Source: a virus. Taken from it: a stretch of 60,854 nt of DNA. Numbering within the stretch: the first letter of the stretch is position 1; the number at the start of each line of letters is the position of its first letter. A model generated the notes under the pieces. That model made no database searches and was not told where the DNA came from. It was given only the letters and a program-made list of their open reading frames with translations. The translations under genes were made by a program, and so were the position numbers. Below are positions 42,804-50,028 of this stretch, in pieces. Location: positions 1 through 60,854 of the IMG/VR virus record IMGVR_UViG_3300005609_000008. One strand, given 5' to 3'.

Positions 42804-44422
42804 TCGGTCTCGTATGTTCTAGCCATTGTAATAATAGCATTGGTTGATAAAATAGTTACTGCAACAGACACTGCATTTTGAAGAGCTGACCTAGTTACCT
42901 TGGTAGGGTCAATGACACCCATCTCTATTAGGTCACCATATTCCTTAGTCTTTAAATCATATCCATAGTCAAATCCACTAAGGTAGTGGTCTTTGAGAAT
43001 ATCATCAGGTTCTAGACCTGCGTTTATAAGTATCTGTCTCCATGGAGCTTGCAGAGCATTGTACATAATATCTCTCGCTACCATAAGCTCCTTGGTTTCC
43101 TTTTTTTCATTTCTCTTGAAGTGAAAGGGTGCACATATTTTTGCTAGTGCCATTCCTGCTCCTGGAAGTATCCCTTCCTCTAAAGCTGAACGTACTGCAC
43201 ACACTGCATCGTCTACCCTGTCATATAACTCCTTCTGCTCAAGGTCTGTGTTACCTCCTACATGGATAACTCCTATCCCTCCTGTTAAGGAGGCGATTCG
43301 CTGGAGAATAAAATCCTTGTCCTGCTTTGCTTTGGTTACCTTATGTGCATCCCACAACTCAGATACCCTTTGGTCCACATCCTTGTTTTGGTCAGCCTCA
43401 CTTAAAATTACAGAAGAGTCTCTCCCAACTATCACCCTGGAAGCAAACCCTAAGTCTGTAAATTCAATGAGGCTTAAATCGTCACCTGTCTTCTCCGAAA
43501 AATATGTAGCTCCTACCGACAACGCTATGTCCTGCATCAGCTCATGCTGACGATATCCAAAGTTTGGTGGTGGAACTGTACATAAGTGTAACCCCCTCTT
43601 CTGAACGTTGGCAGCCAAAGTGGCTATCACATTGGTAGTACATGGCGATATAATTAATATTTTTTTCTTATCTTGTATGATTGGTTTCAACACATTCTCT
43701 ATCTGAAGTATGTTACTGATCTCTGCATCACATACTAGTATATGCACATCTTCCAATATACACTCGTCTTTCTTTTGGTGGTTGATAAACATCGGTGACG
43801 AATATCCCTTATCTATCTTAATACCTTTCGTGGTTTCATAAAAAGTCTCAGGTGTCGGTGAGTTCTCTACAGTGACTATGCCGTTCTTGCCAACATCGTT
43901 GTAGCAGTCAGAGATTATCTTTCCTATGACCCTGTCGTTATTGGCTGATATAGTTGCCACATCAACTAACCTCTTCTTTGTTACCTTCTTACTTTCTTTC
44001 TTTAAAGACTTTACCAACCCTTCAGTCTCACTTGCTAGATGTCTTAGAACTTCTGTCTTGTTTACATCACCAGTAATCTTTTGCAACCCCTCTTTAACTA
44101 ACGCCTCTGTTAACACTATAGCAGTAGTAGTCCCATCACCTGCTGAGGTAGCAGTTCTAGCTGACGCTTCTTTCATCATCTTTACGGCAAGATTACCTAC
44201 AGGGTCTGCCATGTCATAACTCTTGGCAACAGTGACACCATCCTTGGTGACTGTCATTCCATGCGTGTGATGAGGTGATTCAATTATTACTGTTTGACCC
44301 ATAGGTCCTAGTGTGCTCTTAACTGCACTCGATATCATAGAGATACCTTGAAGAAGTTTCTTTTGTGAGTCTACACCTATCGTAAGTTCTTTAGGTGAAT
44401 ACCCTCCCATTGGATTATTCAT
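42800..44422 (-). CDS. groEL: GroEL-like chaperonin (Cpn60)
   Basis: 540 aa from ATG 44422; a frame opening at 44488 adds 22 residues that would begin upstream of the TATCTTTG promoter, so the shorter start is chosen. ATPase motifs kept: TLGPMG near 38-42, KDGVTVAK with D61, GDGTTTA with D96, ISANND, and VDDAVCAVRSALEEG with the catalytic Asp before GAGMAL. The apical domain is divergent (KKDECILEDVHILVCDAEI). The C-terminus lacks the GGM tail and ends ARTYETE. It should form the folding chamber with the phage GroES, perhaps for capsid or very large virion proteins. Confidence 0.93.
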   Translation of the reverse strand: MNNPMGGYSPKELTIGVDSQKKLLQGISMISSAVKSTLGPMGQTVIIESPHHTHGMTVTKDGVTVAKSYDMADPVGNLAVKMMKEASARTATSAGDGTTTAIVLTEALVKEGLQKITGDVNKTEVLRHLASETEGLVKSLKKESKKVTKKRLVDVATISANNDRVIGKIISDCYNDVGKNGIVTVENSPTPETFYETTKGIKIDKGYSSPMFINHQKKDECILEDVHILVCDAEISNILQIENVLKPIIQDKKKILIISPCTTNVIATLAANVQKRGLHLCTVPPPNFGYRQHELMQDIALSVGATYFSEKTGDDLSLIEFTDLGFASRVIVGRDSSVILSEADQNKDVDQRVSELWDAHKVTKAKQDKDFILQRIASLTGGIGVIHVGGNTDLEQKELYDRVDDAVCAVRSALEEGILPGAGMALAKICAPFHFKRNEKKETKELMVARDIMYNALQAPWRQILINAGLEPDDILKDHYLSGFDYGYDLKTKEYGDLIEMGVIDPTKVTRSALQNAVSVAVTILSTNAIITMARTYETE

Positions 44423-44448
44423 TTGATTTGATTTAAATGTTATACATA

Positions 44449-44456
44449 CAAAGATA
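44449..44456 (-). promoter_or_regulatory. Bacteroidetes promoter of groEL-groES (TATCTTTG)
   Basis: CAAAGATA on the plus strand. On the minus strand TTTTG lies 17 bases upstream of TATCTTTG, a good -33/-7 match, and the ATG at 44422 follows by 27 bases. Confidence 0.75.
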
Positions 44457-44480
44457 CAATAATTATTCCATTTCAAAACT

Positions 44481-44680
44481 CGTGACAAGGTGACAAACTT
44501 TTTTCCCTATATATATATATATTTTTTCCTCCTTTTATAACTATCACTCCCTATACGACCCTTTTAAATTGTCACAAACTATCACCACTTTGATAATCAA
44601 ATAGTTAAGTATTTAAATTCGTCACCAAACTGTCATTTATTTGTCACAATACTATACTATTATCTATAAACCTGTCACAA
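44481..44680. repeat. Origin-like repeat block, copy 1
   Basis: Gene-free, A/T-rich. Contains GTGACAA and GGTGACAA, an alternating TA tract, CCCTATACGA, AAATTGTCACAAACT, further TGTCA/TTGTCACAA motifs and TGATAATCAAATAGTTAAG. The same elements in the same order and orientation recur at 55603-55776. Could be a replication origin with iterons, or an operator set shared by groEL and the primase. Confidence 0.6.
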
Positions 44681-44686
44681 TAAAAC

Positions 44687-44715
44687 AAAAAAAGAGGCAA
44701 CTATAAAGTCACCCC
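44687..44715 (-). terminator. Rho-independent terminator after the 63-aa gene
   Basis: On the minus strand GGGGTGAC, loop TTTATA, GTTGCCTC, followed by seven Ts; the 8-bp stem includes G-U pairs. It isolates the 63-aa gene from the groEL promoter region. Confidence 0.6.
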
Positions 44716-44735
44716 TTAAAACAAAACAGTAAATC

Positions 44736-44927
44736 TTACTTTAAAAATTTCTTAATTGCTTGTTTCATTTCTTTTCTGTCATCAGCAAGTTCAATACCCA
44801 ATGCAATATCTTGAGTTGTGCTTCTTTGCTTGTTAGCCTTGCGTAACATAGCAGCTTGTGATATACCAGAAATACCTACAGGGCGATCATTAATTAATCT
44901 CCCATCTTTCATTGTTAATCCATCCAT
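44736..44927 (-). CDS. Small hypothetical protein
   Basis: 63 aa, a single-gene transcription unit: TACCTTTG promoter box upstream (44959-44966) and terminator downstream (44687-44715). Polar with a basic C-terminal helix (DRKEMKQAIKKFLK) and an Ile/Ser/Gly-rich middle (PVGISGISQAAMLRKANKQR). It might be a small regulator between the two arms. Not recognised. Confidence 0.6.
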   Translation of the reverse strand: MDGLTMKDGRLINDRPVGISGISQAAMLRKANKQRSTTQDIALGIELADDRKEMKQAIKKFLK

Positions 44928-44958
44928 GGTTCTTAATTTTTAAATTATACGTATATCC

Positions 44959-44966
44959 CAAAGGTA
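44959..44966 (-). promoter_or_regulatory. Bacteroidetes -7 element TACCTTTG (minus strand)
   Basis: CAAAGGTA on the plus strand, 31 bases before the 63-aa gene. Confidence 0.5.
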
Positions 44967-45059
44967 CAAAATTTTATTAGATAGGTGTAGTGTTTGGGTT
45001 ATATGATATGATGAAGACGCACCCCCCCAGAGAAAACCGATTTTTTTTGCTCGACATTT

Positions 45060-45490
45060 CACGTTTTTTTTTCGTTGTTTCTGATTTTTTTGACTTTTAG
45101 TTGAGGTAGGATCAGCCCTTACCACCACTACGATTGTCGTAGGTTTTACCCTTGCATCAATCTGCGTGGAACTCCCAATCTAATGAAGGGGAACTACCTC
45201 CACATCCATAGGAACAGATACAAAAGAGAACTAAAGAACTTTAAACTCTTAAAGTATTGAGATGATTAGAGACATCTCATAACCTCTGTCCCTTCATCAT
45301 ATTGCCTAAACATTTCGAGATATTCAGCATCTCGCAATCCCTTTGTTAGCCTATGTTCAGATAGGTCAAAAACAAAAGACAATTACTCAGATGAATAAAT
45401 CACAAATATTAGACAGATATTAGACGAAAATTCACTATATTGTCGTGGGAATAGTCCTATAACACAAGTAAAAACATAAATACTTGAAAA
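45060..45490. other. Structured gene-free region between divergent arms
   Basis: About 430 bases without a convincing gene, noticeably less A/T-rich than neighbours. Hairpins: CTACGA/TCGTAG at 45128-45142 with a 3-base loop; GTGG...CCC...GGG...CCAC at 45166-45203; GAGATG/CATCTC at 45260-45279; CGAGAT/ATCTCG at 45316-45334. It lies between the leftward 63-aa gene and the rightward early operon, so it may hold early promoters, a long 5' leader, a small RNA or an origin. No perfect TAnnTTTG box was found on the plus strand. Confidence 0.5.
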
Positions 45491-45500
45491 TCACAGAATT

Positions 45501-45707
45501 ATGAAGAAAAACAAGATTACAATCGAAGTGGACAACCATCTTTCAAACAAGATAACGTTTGAGACTTGGTTGAAAAGTGACAATGTCATTGAACTATCGA
45601 AAGATGGAGTATCATTTTGGGCAAGTCAAGATGCTCAATACCGAAACAAGTTGTACACTAGGCAAGATGCTTGGAACTACTATCAGAAAGAATTTATTAA
45701 TCAGTAA
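45501..45707 (+). CDS. Small hypothetical early protein
   Basis: 68 aa, first gene of the rightward early operon; its start is preceded by ACAGAATTATG, a variant of the common leader. Begins with a beta-like strand (KKNKITIEVDN), then charged and aromatic residues (WLKSDNVIELSKDGVSFWAS). No family recognised. Confidence 0.55.
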   Translation: MKKNKITIEVDNHLSNKITFETWLKSDNVIELSKDGVSFWASQDAQYRNKLYTRQDAWNYYQKEFINQ

Positions 45708-45720
45708 ACCAATTAGAACT

Positions 45721-45894
45721 ATGAACAGAATACTCAAACACATTGTATTGCCGAGTGGATTACACGCATTACAGACAAGGCAAGATGGTAGTGATATCAT
45801 CAGAACAGAAATCTTCACTGAAGAAGAATACCAACACTTTACGTGGTGGAACAGAACTAAATTTAAACTTAACCTTTTAACCTTAAACAACTAG
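45721..45894 (+). CDS. Small hypothetical early protein
   Basis: 57 aa starting at the ATG after CCAATTAGAACT; a longer frame from 45577 overlaps the previous gene and is rejected. Contains a short beta-rich stretch (LKHIVLPSGLHALQTRQDGS) and an aromatic helix (YQHFTWWNRTKFKLNL). Not recognised. Confidence 0.55.
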   Translation: MNRILKHIVLPSGLHALQTRQDGSDIIRTEIFTEEEYQHFTWWNRTKFKLNLLTLNN

Positions 45895-45898
45895 AATT

Positions 45899-46162
45899 AT
45901 GAGAAACATTTATAACATTTACGGCTATGACCTAAAGAACGGATTTTGCTTTGAGAACATTGACTTTTCAAGCAAGAAAACTGCACTAGATTCACTTGCA
46001 TATCTCCGAGAATATTGGATGAAAAAGTTAGACTTATCTTCAGCAAATGTGCTGAACATTGGAACTACAGAAGATGAACAATTTGTGGTGGAGATTGATG
46101 ACAGAATCCGACTTACCATCACGAAGAAACCGATTTACACACAAGTATTAAAATACGTTTAA
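45899..46162 (+). CDS. Hypothetical early protein
   Basis: 87 aa with the common leader. Alternating strands and one helix (NIYGYDLKNGFCFENIDFSS; ALDSLAYLREYWMKKLDL; EQFVVEIDDRIRLTITKK), compatible with a small alpha/beta fold. No family recognised; position in the early operon suggests host takeover or regulation. Confidence 0.55.
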   Translation: MRNIYNIYGYDLKNGFCFENIDFSSKKTALDSLAYLREYWMKKLDLSSANVLNIGTTEDEQFVVEIDDRIRLTITKKPIYTQVLKYV

Positions 46163-46182
46163 CCATTAAAACAATTAGAATT

Positions 46183-46755
46183 ATGAGAACAATTAAGCAA
46201 TCAGTATTTAGAGAATTATCGAACAGATTTGGTGACAATGAGTTCACTAGAAAAGACATCCAAAAAGCCGTTTGGAATGCTCAAGGATTTAACGCAGATG
46301 AGTTCACCTACAGACAAGGTTACTACGGCATCAACATCAAGAATTGGAATGACTATGAACGTCTAATTGAAAGGCAATCAAGAGGTCGCTATGAGTTGAC
46401 CAAAGTCGGCAAGAAGTTCGCTACTTGCAGTTATGAAGATGGAGTTGCCTTGATACGTGAGAACAACAAGAACGTGCTTGAAAGACGCAAGGCTAAAAGA
46501 GAGGCTAATAGAAAGGCTCTACCACCTCATATCCTTCACGCAGACAAGTTCCAACATTTGAGTGGACTGACCATCACTAGAGTTCGTTATATGACTCCAA
46601 TTGAACTATCACATATGGATTGGCATCAGTCTCCAATTGTATTTGAGATGTCTGATGGCTCACTAATGTTTCCACAGATGGATGACGAAGGAAATGATGG
46701 TGGAGCAATGGCACGTATCAAGGATGGCAAATGGGATATTTGCTACACGATTTAG
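46183..46755 (+). CDS. Hypothetical phage protein with winged-helix-like N-terminus
   Basis: 190 aa. Residues 1-90 look like a winged helix (SVFRELSNRFGDNEFTRKDI; RYELTKVGKKFATCSYEDG). The C-terminal part carries a pattern that recurs in phage proteins of unknown function: GLTITRVRYMTPIEL, then PIVFEMSDGSLMFPQMDDEG with NDGGA. The conserved acidic cluster DDEGNDGG may bind a ligand. Possibly an early regulator; function unknown. Confidence 0.6.
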   Translation: MRTIKQSVFRELSNRFGDNEFTRKDIQKAVWNAQGFNADEFTYRQGYYGINIKNWNDYERLIERQSRGRYELTKVGKKFATCSYEDGVALIRENNKNVLERRKAKREANRKALPPHILHADKFQHLSGLTITRVRYMTPIELSHMDWHQSPIVFEMSDGSLMFPQMDDEGNDGGAMARIKDGKWDICYTI

Positions 46756-46762
46756 TCCTACA

Positions 46763-46834
46763 AAACACCAAATCCAGTATTCGCCTCACTATGAAAATAG
46801 TGGGGTTTTGGTGGTGAAAGCAATGACGTTTTCA
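46763..46834 (+). ncRNA. Repeated RNA element A, intergenic
   Basis: In the 98-base gap after the 190-aa gene: CACCAAA can pair with TTTGGTG around an inner hairpin CACTAT-GAAA-ATAGTG, then GGTTTTGGTGGT (46804-46815), then hairpin GAAAGC/GTTTTC, then the common leader. A second copy with the same architecture lies at 48062-48134. Confidence 0.5.
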
Positions 46835-46853
46835 CTTAAAAACAATTAGAAAA

Positions 46854-47081
46854 ATGAGTAAAAATTTAAACAACGACCAAAGGATCAAACGAGGTCACAA
46901 AGACGTAAAAGGTCTTGGAACACTAGCATCAACTATCCTAGTAATTGAGTTGCAACAACTCATCGAGCAGAGGGTAAAAGAGGTGCAAGAAATCACGAGT
47001 GGAACACGAGTAAATCCATTCGTATCAAACCAAGCCGTAGTGCAAGTATTAGAAACATTTATTAACCCAATTAACAATTAG
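46854..47081 (+). CDS. Small hypothetical early protein
   Basis: 75 aa, helical: LGTLASTILVIELQQLIEQR then VKEVQEITSG and VSNQAVVQVLETFINP. The last codons form the start of the next leader (ACAATTAG). Unrecognised. Confidence 0.55.
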   Translation: MSKNLNNDQRIKRGHKDVKGLGTLASTILVIELQQLIEQRVKEVQEITSGTRVNPFVSNQAVVQVLETFINPINN

Positions 47082-47086
47082 AAATT

Positions 47087-47482
47087 ATGACTACAGAACA
47101 AATTTTAGACCAACTACACGACAACACGATTCACGCAATCCAAGTCGAATTGCTTGAGATTCTTCAAGCCAATGACCTTGCAAATAATGACAAGGCATTA
47201 AACGAAACCGACTACGAGTTTATGAATATGCTACTAAAAAAGTTCTTCAACAAAACACACTATCAGAAGGCTTACTATCTGTTTGGAGATAGTGCAGTTC
47301 AGATATTTGATGATGAAGGAGTAGATGCCTTAATTGAGGCTTACGAAGACAACGAAGTTGGATACCTTACTTATTGCTTTGACCAAAGCAAAGATACACC
47401 TACAGACCTCTTGTATGAGGCTCAAGGGATGAACGACTTTTCCGTAATAACTGAAGAAGAATATAATAAATTAAATCAATAG
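47087..47482 (+). CDS. Hypothetical acidic early protein
   Basis: 131 aa, acidic and helical (IQVELLEILQANDLANNDK; VDALIEAYEDNEVGYLTY). Very acidic early phage proteins are sometimes DNA mimics that block host nucleases, but no such relation can be shown here. Packed in the leader-linked operon. Confidence 0.55.
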   Translation: MTTEQILDQLHDNTIHAIQVELLEILQANDLANNDKALNETDYEFMNMLLKKFFNKTHYQKAYYLFGDSAVQIFDDEGVDALIEAYEDNEVGYLTYCFDQSKDTPTDLLYEAQGMNDFSVITEEEYNKLNQ

Positions 47483-47487
47483 AAATT

Positions 47488-47796
47488 ATGACTACAAAAA
47501 TCAAATTAAGAGATGGATTTCCACAAGGATATCTACCACAAGGAATCACCTACAAGAACTACACAATGCTTGTAGCAATCGCTAACTATTCTGACAACGG
47601 CTCTTGTTGTGGAACTGCACACACTCTCATCGAAGAGGTTGCATCCATAGAACGCAAGAATCAACTTGTAGATGGGTTAGGAGGCTTTATGACTGCCGTT
47701 TGCAGAGGCACGTTTACAGAGGCTTGGAAAAGAGCAGACCACTCTAATCGCAAGGCACTAATCGAGGGACTAACCAATAACGAGATAGAGCTATGA
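47488..47796 (+). CDS. Hypothetical early protein
   Basis: 102 aa. A Cys pair in SDNGSCCGTAHTLIEEVA and a helix EAWKRADHSNRKALIEGLTN. No known family. Its stop overlaps the start of the 87-aa gene (ATGA), so the two are coupled. Confidence 0.55.
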   Translation: MTTKIKLRDGFPQGYLPQGITYKNYTMLVAIANYSDNGSCCGTAHTLIEEVASIERKNQLVDGLGGFMTAVCRGTFTEAWKRADHSNRKALIEGLTNNEIEL

Positions 47797-48056
47797 TACA
47801 GACAACAGAAGATTTTTGGAAGGCTACCACATGGAATGCTATAGAAGGGCTTACGATACCATTTGATGACGTTTATGCGATACTTGATGAGAATCGTGGT
47901 GAGGTAGAAGAACATAGCTTTATACTACGAGGTAATCCATACGAAAGGATGAGTTACAACGATAGACTCAGCTACACCCTTAACTTACTATCAAAACGTA
48001 AGTTTCTATTATACCTAGACAAGTATGGTAACATATATAATGGAGTAGTAATGTAG
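47793..48056 (+). CDS. Hypothetical early protein
   Basis: 87 aa, coupled by ATGA to the previous gene instead of the common leader. Trp/acid-rich start (TTEDFWKATTWNAIEGLTIP) and basic-aromatic end (LLSKRKFLLYLDKYGNIY). Followed by RNA element B. Unrecognised. Confidence 0.55.
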   Translation: MIQTTEDFWKATTWNAIEGLTIPFDDVYAILDENRGEVEEHSFILRGNPYERMSYNDRLSYTLNLLSKRKFLLYLDKYGNIYNGVVM

Positions 48057-48061
48057 AGGAA

Positions 48062-48134
48062 CAACCTCAACCTCATCAAATGCCTTGCACAGAAATGTGC
48101 GAGGTTTTGGTGGTACAAGGCGATATTGCCTTGC
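48062..48134 (+). ncRNA. Repeated RNA element B, intergenic
   Basis: Same build as the element at 46763-46834. AACCTC can pair with GAGGTT around an inner hairpin TGCAC-AGAAAT-GTGC(G). Then comes the conserved GAGGTTTTGGTGGT (48101-48114), a perfect hairpin CAAGGC/GCCTTG (48116-48133) and the common leader. Stem sequences differ between copies while pairing is kept, which favours RNA function. Confidence 0.5.
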
Positions 48135-48153
48135 ATTTAAAACAATTAGAACG

Positions 48154-48330
48154 ATGGCAAAAGCAATCACAGATTACACCTTAGATGGTGATGGAACACT
48201 GACAACATTTGTCGGTAAAGAAGTACACAATGTTATGTATAATGTAGACACCTTTTTTGAGGCTCAGATGCATATCAGTGAACAGAACAATGAACTATTT
48301 AACAAACATTTATTAATCAGAAACAATTAG
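48154..48330 (+). CDS. Small hypothetical early protein
   Basis: 58 aa from the ATG after ACAATTAGAACG; an in-frame extension to 48085 crosses RNA element B and is rejected. Sequence ITDYTLDGDGTLTTFVGKEV then helix VDTFFEAQMHISEQNNELF. Unrecognised. Confidence 0.55.
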   Translation: MAKAITDYTLDGDGTLTTFVGKEVHNVMYNVDTFFEAQMHISEQNNELFNKHLLIRNN

Positions 48331-48334
48331 AATT

Positions 48335-48673
48335 ATGAAGAATTATTACAGAGAATTAAGACACAATCCACCAACACTAGAGGTGGTAAAAAATCCAAAG
48401 AGAGTAACACTAAAAATGGTTGCGTGTATGTGCGACAATCGTTCAGAAATCAAGTTTATAAAGACAGAAGATTTTTGGAGGGTATGGTCAGTTCTTCCGA
48501 GTGGAATGGGCAACGCAATGAGCAACTATCAGTTCGGTTGTGGTGCAACTGGAGGTGGCTTTAAAGCTAGTGCTGACGACCTATGTTGGATGGCTCTAGA
48601 AGGCGATTGGGATGGAATCCTAAAGACCATTAATAGTGGAACTGCAGTAATAGAAAAAGTAAGAAGTTTATAA
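48335..48673 (+). CDS. Hypothetical early protein
   Basis: 112 aa. Distinct Gly-rich centre (SVLPSGMGNAMSNYQFGCGA, TGGGF) followed by an acid/Trp segment (DLCWMALEGDWDGI). Begins with the common leader. No known family. Confidence 0.55.
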   Translation: MKNYYRELRHNPPTLEVVKNPKRVTLKMVACMCDNRSEIKFIKTEDFWRVWSVLPSGMGNAMSNYQFGCGATGGGFKASADDLCWMALEGDWDGILKTINSGTAVIEKVRSL

Positions 48674-48693
48674 CCATTAAAACAATTAGAAAA

Positions 48694-48936
48694 ATGAAGA
48701 CACAAAATTTAACATATGTCAATGAAGAAAATGAACAAGTAGGTTTGTTTCTTCTCAATACTCTAGAAGGTAAAAAAATATGGAGTATGAGCCAAACAAG
48801 TGATGAATTAGAATCTCTAGTTAGGAAATACCACAGAAAGAATGGTATTACTAATTGGAAATTTGCAGACAACTATGACGAAGGTATAGATTGGGTTTGC
48901 TTTGGAGATTTATTTAACAATTTAAAAAACAATTAG
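48694..48936 (+). CDS. Small hypothetical early protein
   Basis: 80 aa. Alpha/beta pattern (NEQVGLFLLNTLEGKKIWSM; LESLVRKYHRKNGI), ending in NN followed by TAG of the next leader. Unrecognised. Confidence 0.55.
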   Translation: MKTQNLTYVNEENEQVGLFLLNTLEGKKIWSMSQTSDELESLVRKYHRKNGITNWKFADNYDEGIDWVCFGDLFNNLKNN

Positions 48937-48940
48937 AAAG

Positions 48941-49294
48941 ATGAAACAGATTATTAGAAAAAATGACATCCAATCAAGATTGGAATCAAGAGAATGTACA
49001 ATAGTAGAAGTAAACCACATATGGCATCAGCCATCAGACCGATGGATATACATCGAGAAACACGAAGATAATTGGATTGGCTTAAACTTTATGCAAGGCG
49101 ATGAGTACGAACTATTCAAGGAAGAATACTGCATTGAAGATAGGGCATTGAGTACGTTCTTTGATGAGATGAAAAATGATGAACTACCTTTTGATCTTCA
49201 ACTCGAAAAAGATGGAGATGTGGAATACATCGATAAAATCATATGGATATTTTATAAAGCAAAGGCAAGTATATTTAACTTTTCAAGCCTATGA
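48941..49294 (+). CDS. Hypothetical early protein
   Basis: 117 aa, rich in Trp, Asp and Glu (VNHIWHQPSDRWIYIEKHED; WIGLNFMQGDEYELFKEEY). Strong strand patterns in the first half suggest a small beta barrel. Its stop overlaps the start of the 49-aa gene (ATGA). Confidence 0.55.
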   Translation: MKQIIRKNDIQSRLESRECTIVEVNHIWHQPSDRWIYIEKHEDNWIGLNFMQGDEYELFKEEYCIEDRALSTFFDEMKNDELPFDLQLEKDGDVEYIDKIIWIFYKAKASIFNFSSL

Positions 49295-49440
49295 AAGCGA
49301 CCTTAAAATTTAAGACTGACAGAGGTACAGATTGGTATCTTACTAAAGAGTTTGCTGACAAGAAACATATGGATAATTTTATTGGATACATATGTAGGAC
49401 AAAGTTTGGATACTCTCTAGATGAGGTATTTCCAGAATAA
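49291..49440 (+). CDS. Small hypothetical early protein
   Basis: 49 aa, ATG at 49291 overlapping the previous stop, ending at TAA 49440. Lys/Thr-rich beta start (KATLKFKTDRGTDWYLTKEF) and helix KKHMDNFIGYICRTKFGYSL. Coupled to the 117-aa gene. Unrecognised. Confidence 0.5.
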   Translation: MKATLKFKTDRGTDWYLTKEFADKKHMDNFIGYICRTKFGYSLDEVFPE

Positions 49441-49445
49441 CAAAA

Positions 49446-49490
49446 GTGGGATGCGTAGACGCACTTGTATGGAGCAAAACCATATCCCAC
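49446..49490 (+). ncRNA. Three-way-junction RNA candidate
   Basis: In the 98-base gap after the 49-aa gene: outer stem GTGGGA/TCCCAC (49446-49451 with 49485-49490), inner hairpins GCG-TAGA-CGC and TATGG-AGCAAAA-CCATA. It is followed by CCC...GGG potential pairing and the sequence GGGCGATTTAAATTATG at the next start. Could be a 5' leader switch, RNA processing site or terminator-like element. Confidence 0.5.
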
Positions 49491-49538
49491 ATCTAACTAG
49501 GATAAAGTCCCTTCCGACTAAAATGGGCGATTTAAATT

Positions 49539-49781
49539 ATGAGTGAAATGGAACAAGAAAAAATCGTAAGCCTCAATGCAGACAAATCCTTGCGTAGAGC
49601 ATTGGACATCAAAGAGGCTAAAGACCTTTTAAAAAGAGAAGGATTAGAAATTATGAGTAAAAAAGAATTAATTAAAAAAATTGAATGGATTATAGAAGGT
49701 TTGGAAGTAGGAGATAATATTTTCAAAGTAGTCCAAGATATAGATAAATTAATAAAAGAAGAGAAAAACCAAAACAATTAG
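49539..49781 (+). CDS. Small hypothetical early protein, possible internal start
   Basis: 80 aa, charged and helical. At residue 39 an in-frame ATG (49653) is preceded by GATTAGAAATTATG, a near copy of the early leader, so a 42-aa product starting MSKKELIKK could also be made. The first half (ADKSLRRALDIKEAKDLLKR) and second half (WIIEGLEVGDNIFKVVQDI) look like separate helices. Confidence 0.5.
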   Translation: MSEMEQEKIVSLNADKSLRRALDIKEAKDLLKREGLEIMSKKELIKKIEWIIEGLEVGDNIFKVVQDIDKLIKEEKNQNN

Positions 49782-49785
49782 AATT

Positions 49786-50028
49786 ATGAGTGAAAAAATA
49801 TTAGTAAGCGATAGTAGATTTCTAGAATGTGTAGATGAAATGGCTACACAAATCACCGAAATGAATTTTGGTGAAGAAACTTACATAGAACTAAAAAGTG
49901 ATTTGGATAACCACGTTAGAATGTGTTTTACAGATGAGGCACAAGACTTTTATAATGACAAATTTGATGAGTATGAAACATTAATCAACAACACATTAAA
50001 TGTGTGGAATAAACAGAGAGAATTATGA
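49786..50028 (+). CDS. Small acidic hypothetical protein
   Basis: 80 aa, acidic (NFGEETYIELKSDLDNHVRM; YNDKFDEYETLINN). Common leader at the start, ATGA overlap with the next gene at the end. Unrecognised. Confidence 0.55.
   Translation: MSEKILVSDSRFLECVDEMATQITEMNFGEETYIELKSDLDNHVRMCFTDEAQDFYNDKFDEYETLINNTLNVWNKQREL

Noticed and set aside
44423-44488. 22-residue N-terminal extension of GroEL
   Set aside because: It spans the TATCTTTG promoter element and is not found at the start of chaperonins.
44940-45128. 62-aa minus-strand frame upstream of the 63-aa gene
   Set aside because: It contains the TACCTTTG promoter box of the 63-aa gene near its end and a mixed, protein-unlike composition; the region looks structured and non-coding.
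45300-45380. Possible tRNA around the CGAGAT/ATCTCG hairpin
   Set aside because: No cloverleaf, T-loop consensus or acceptor stem can be built; only isolated hairpins.
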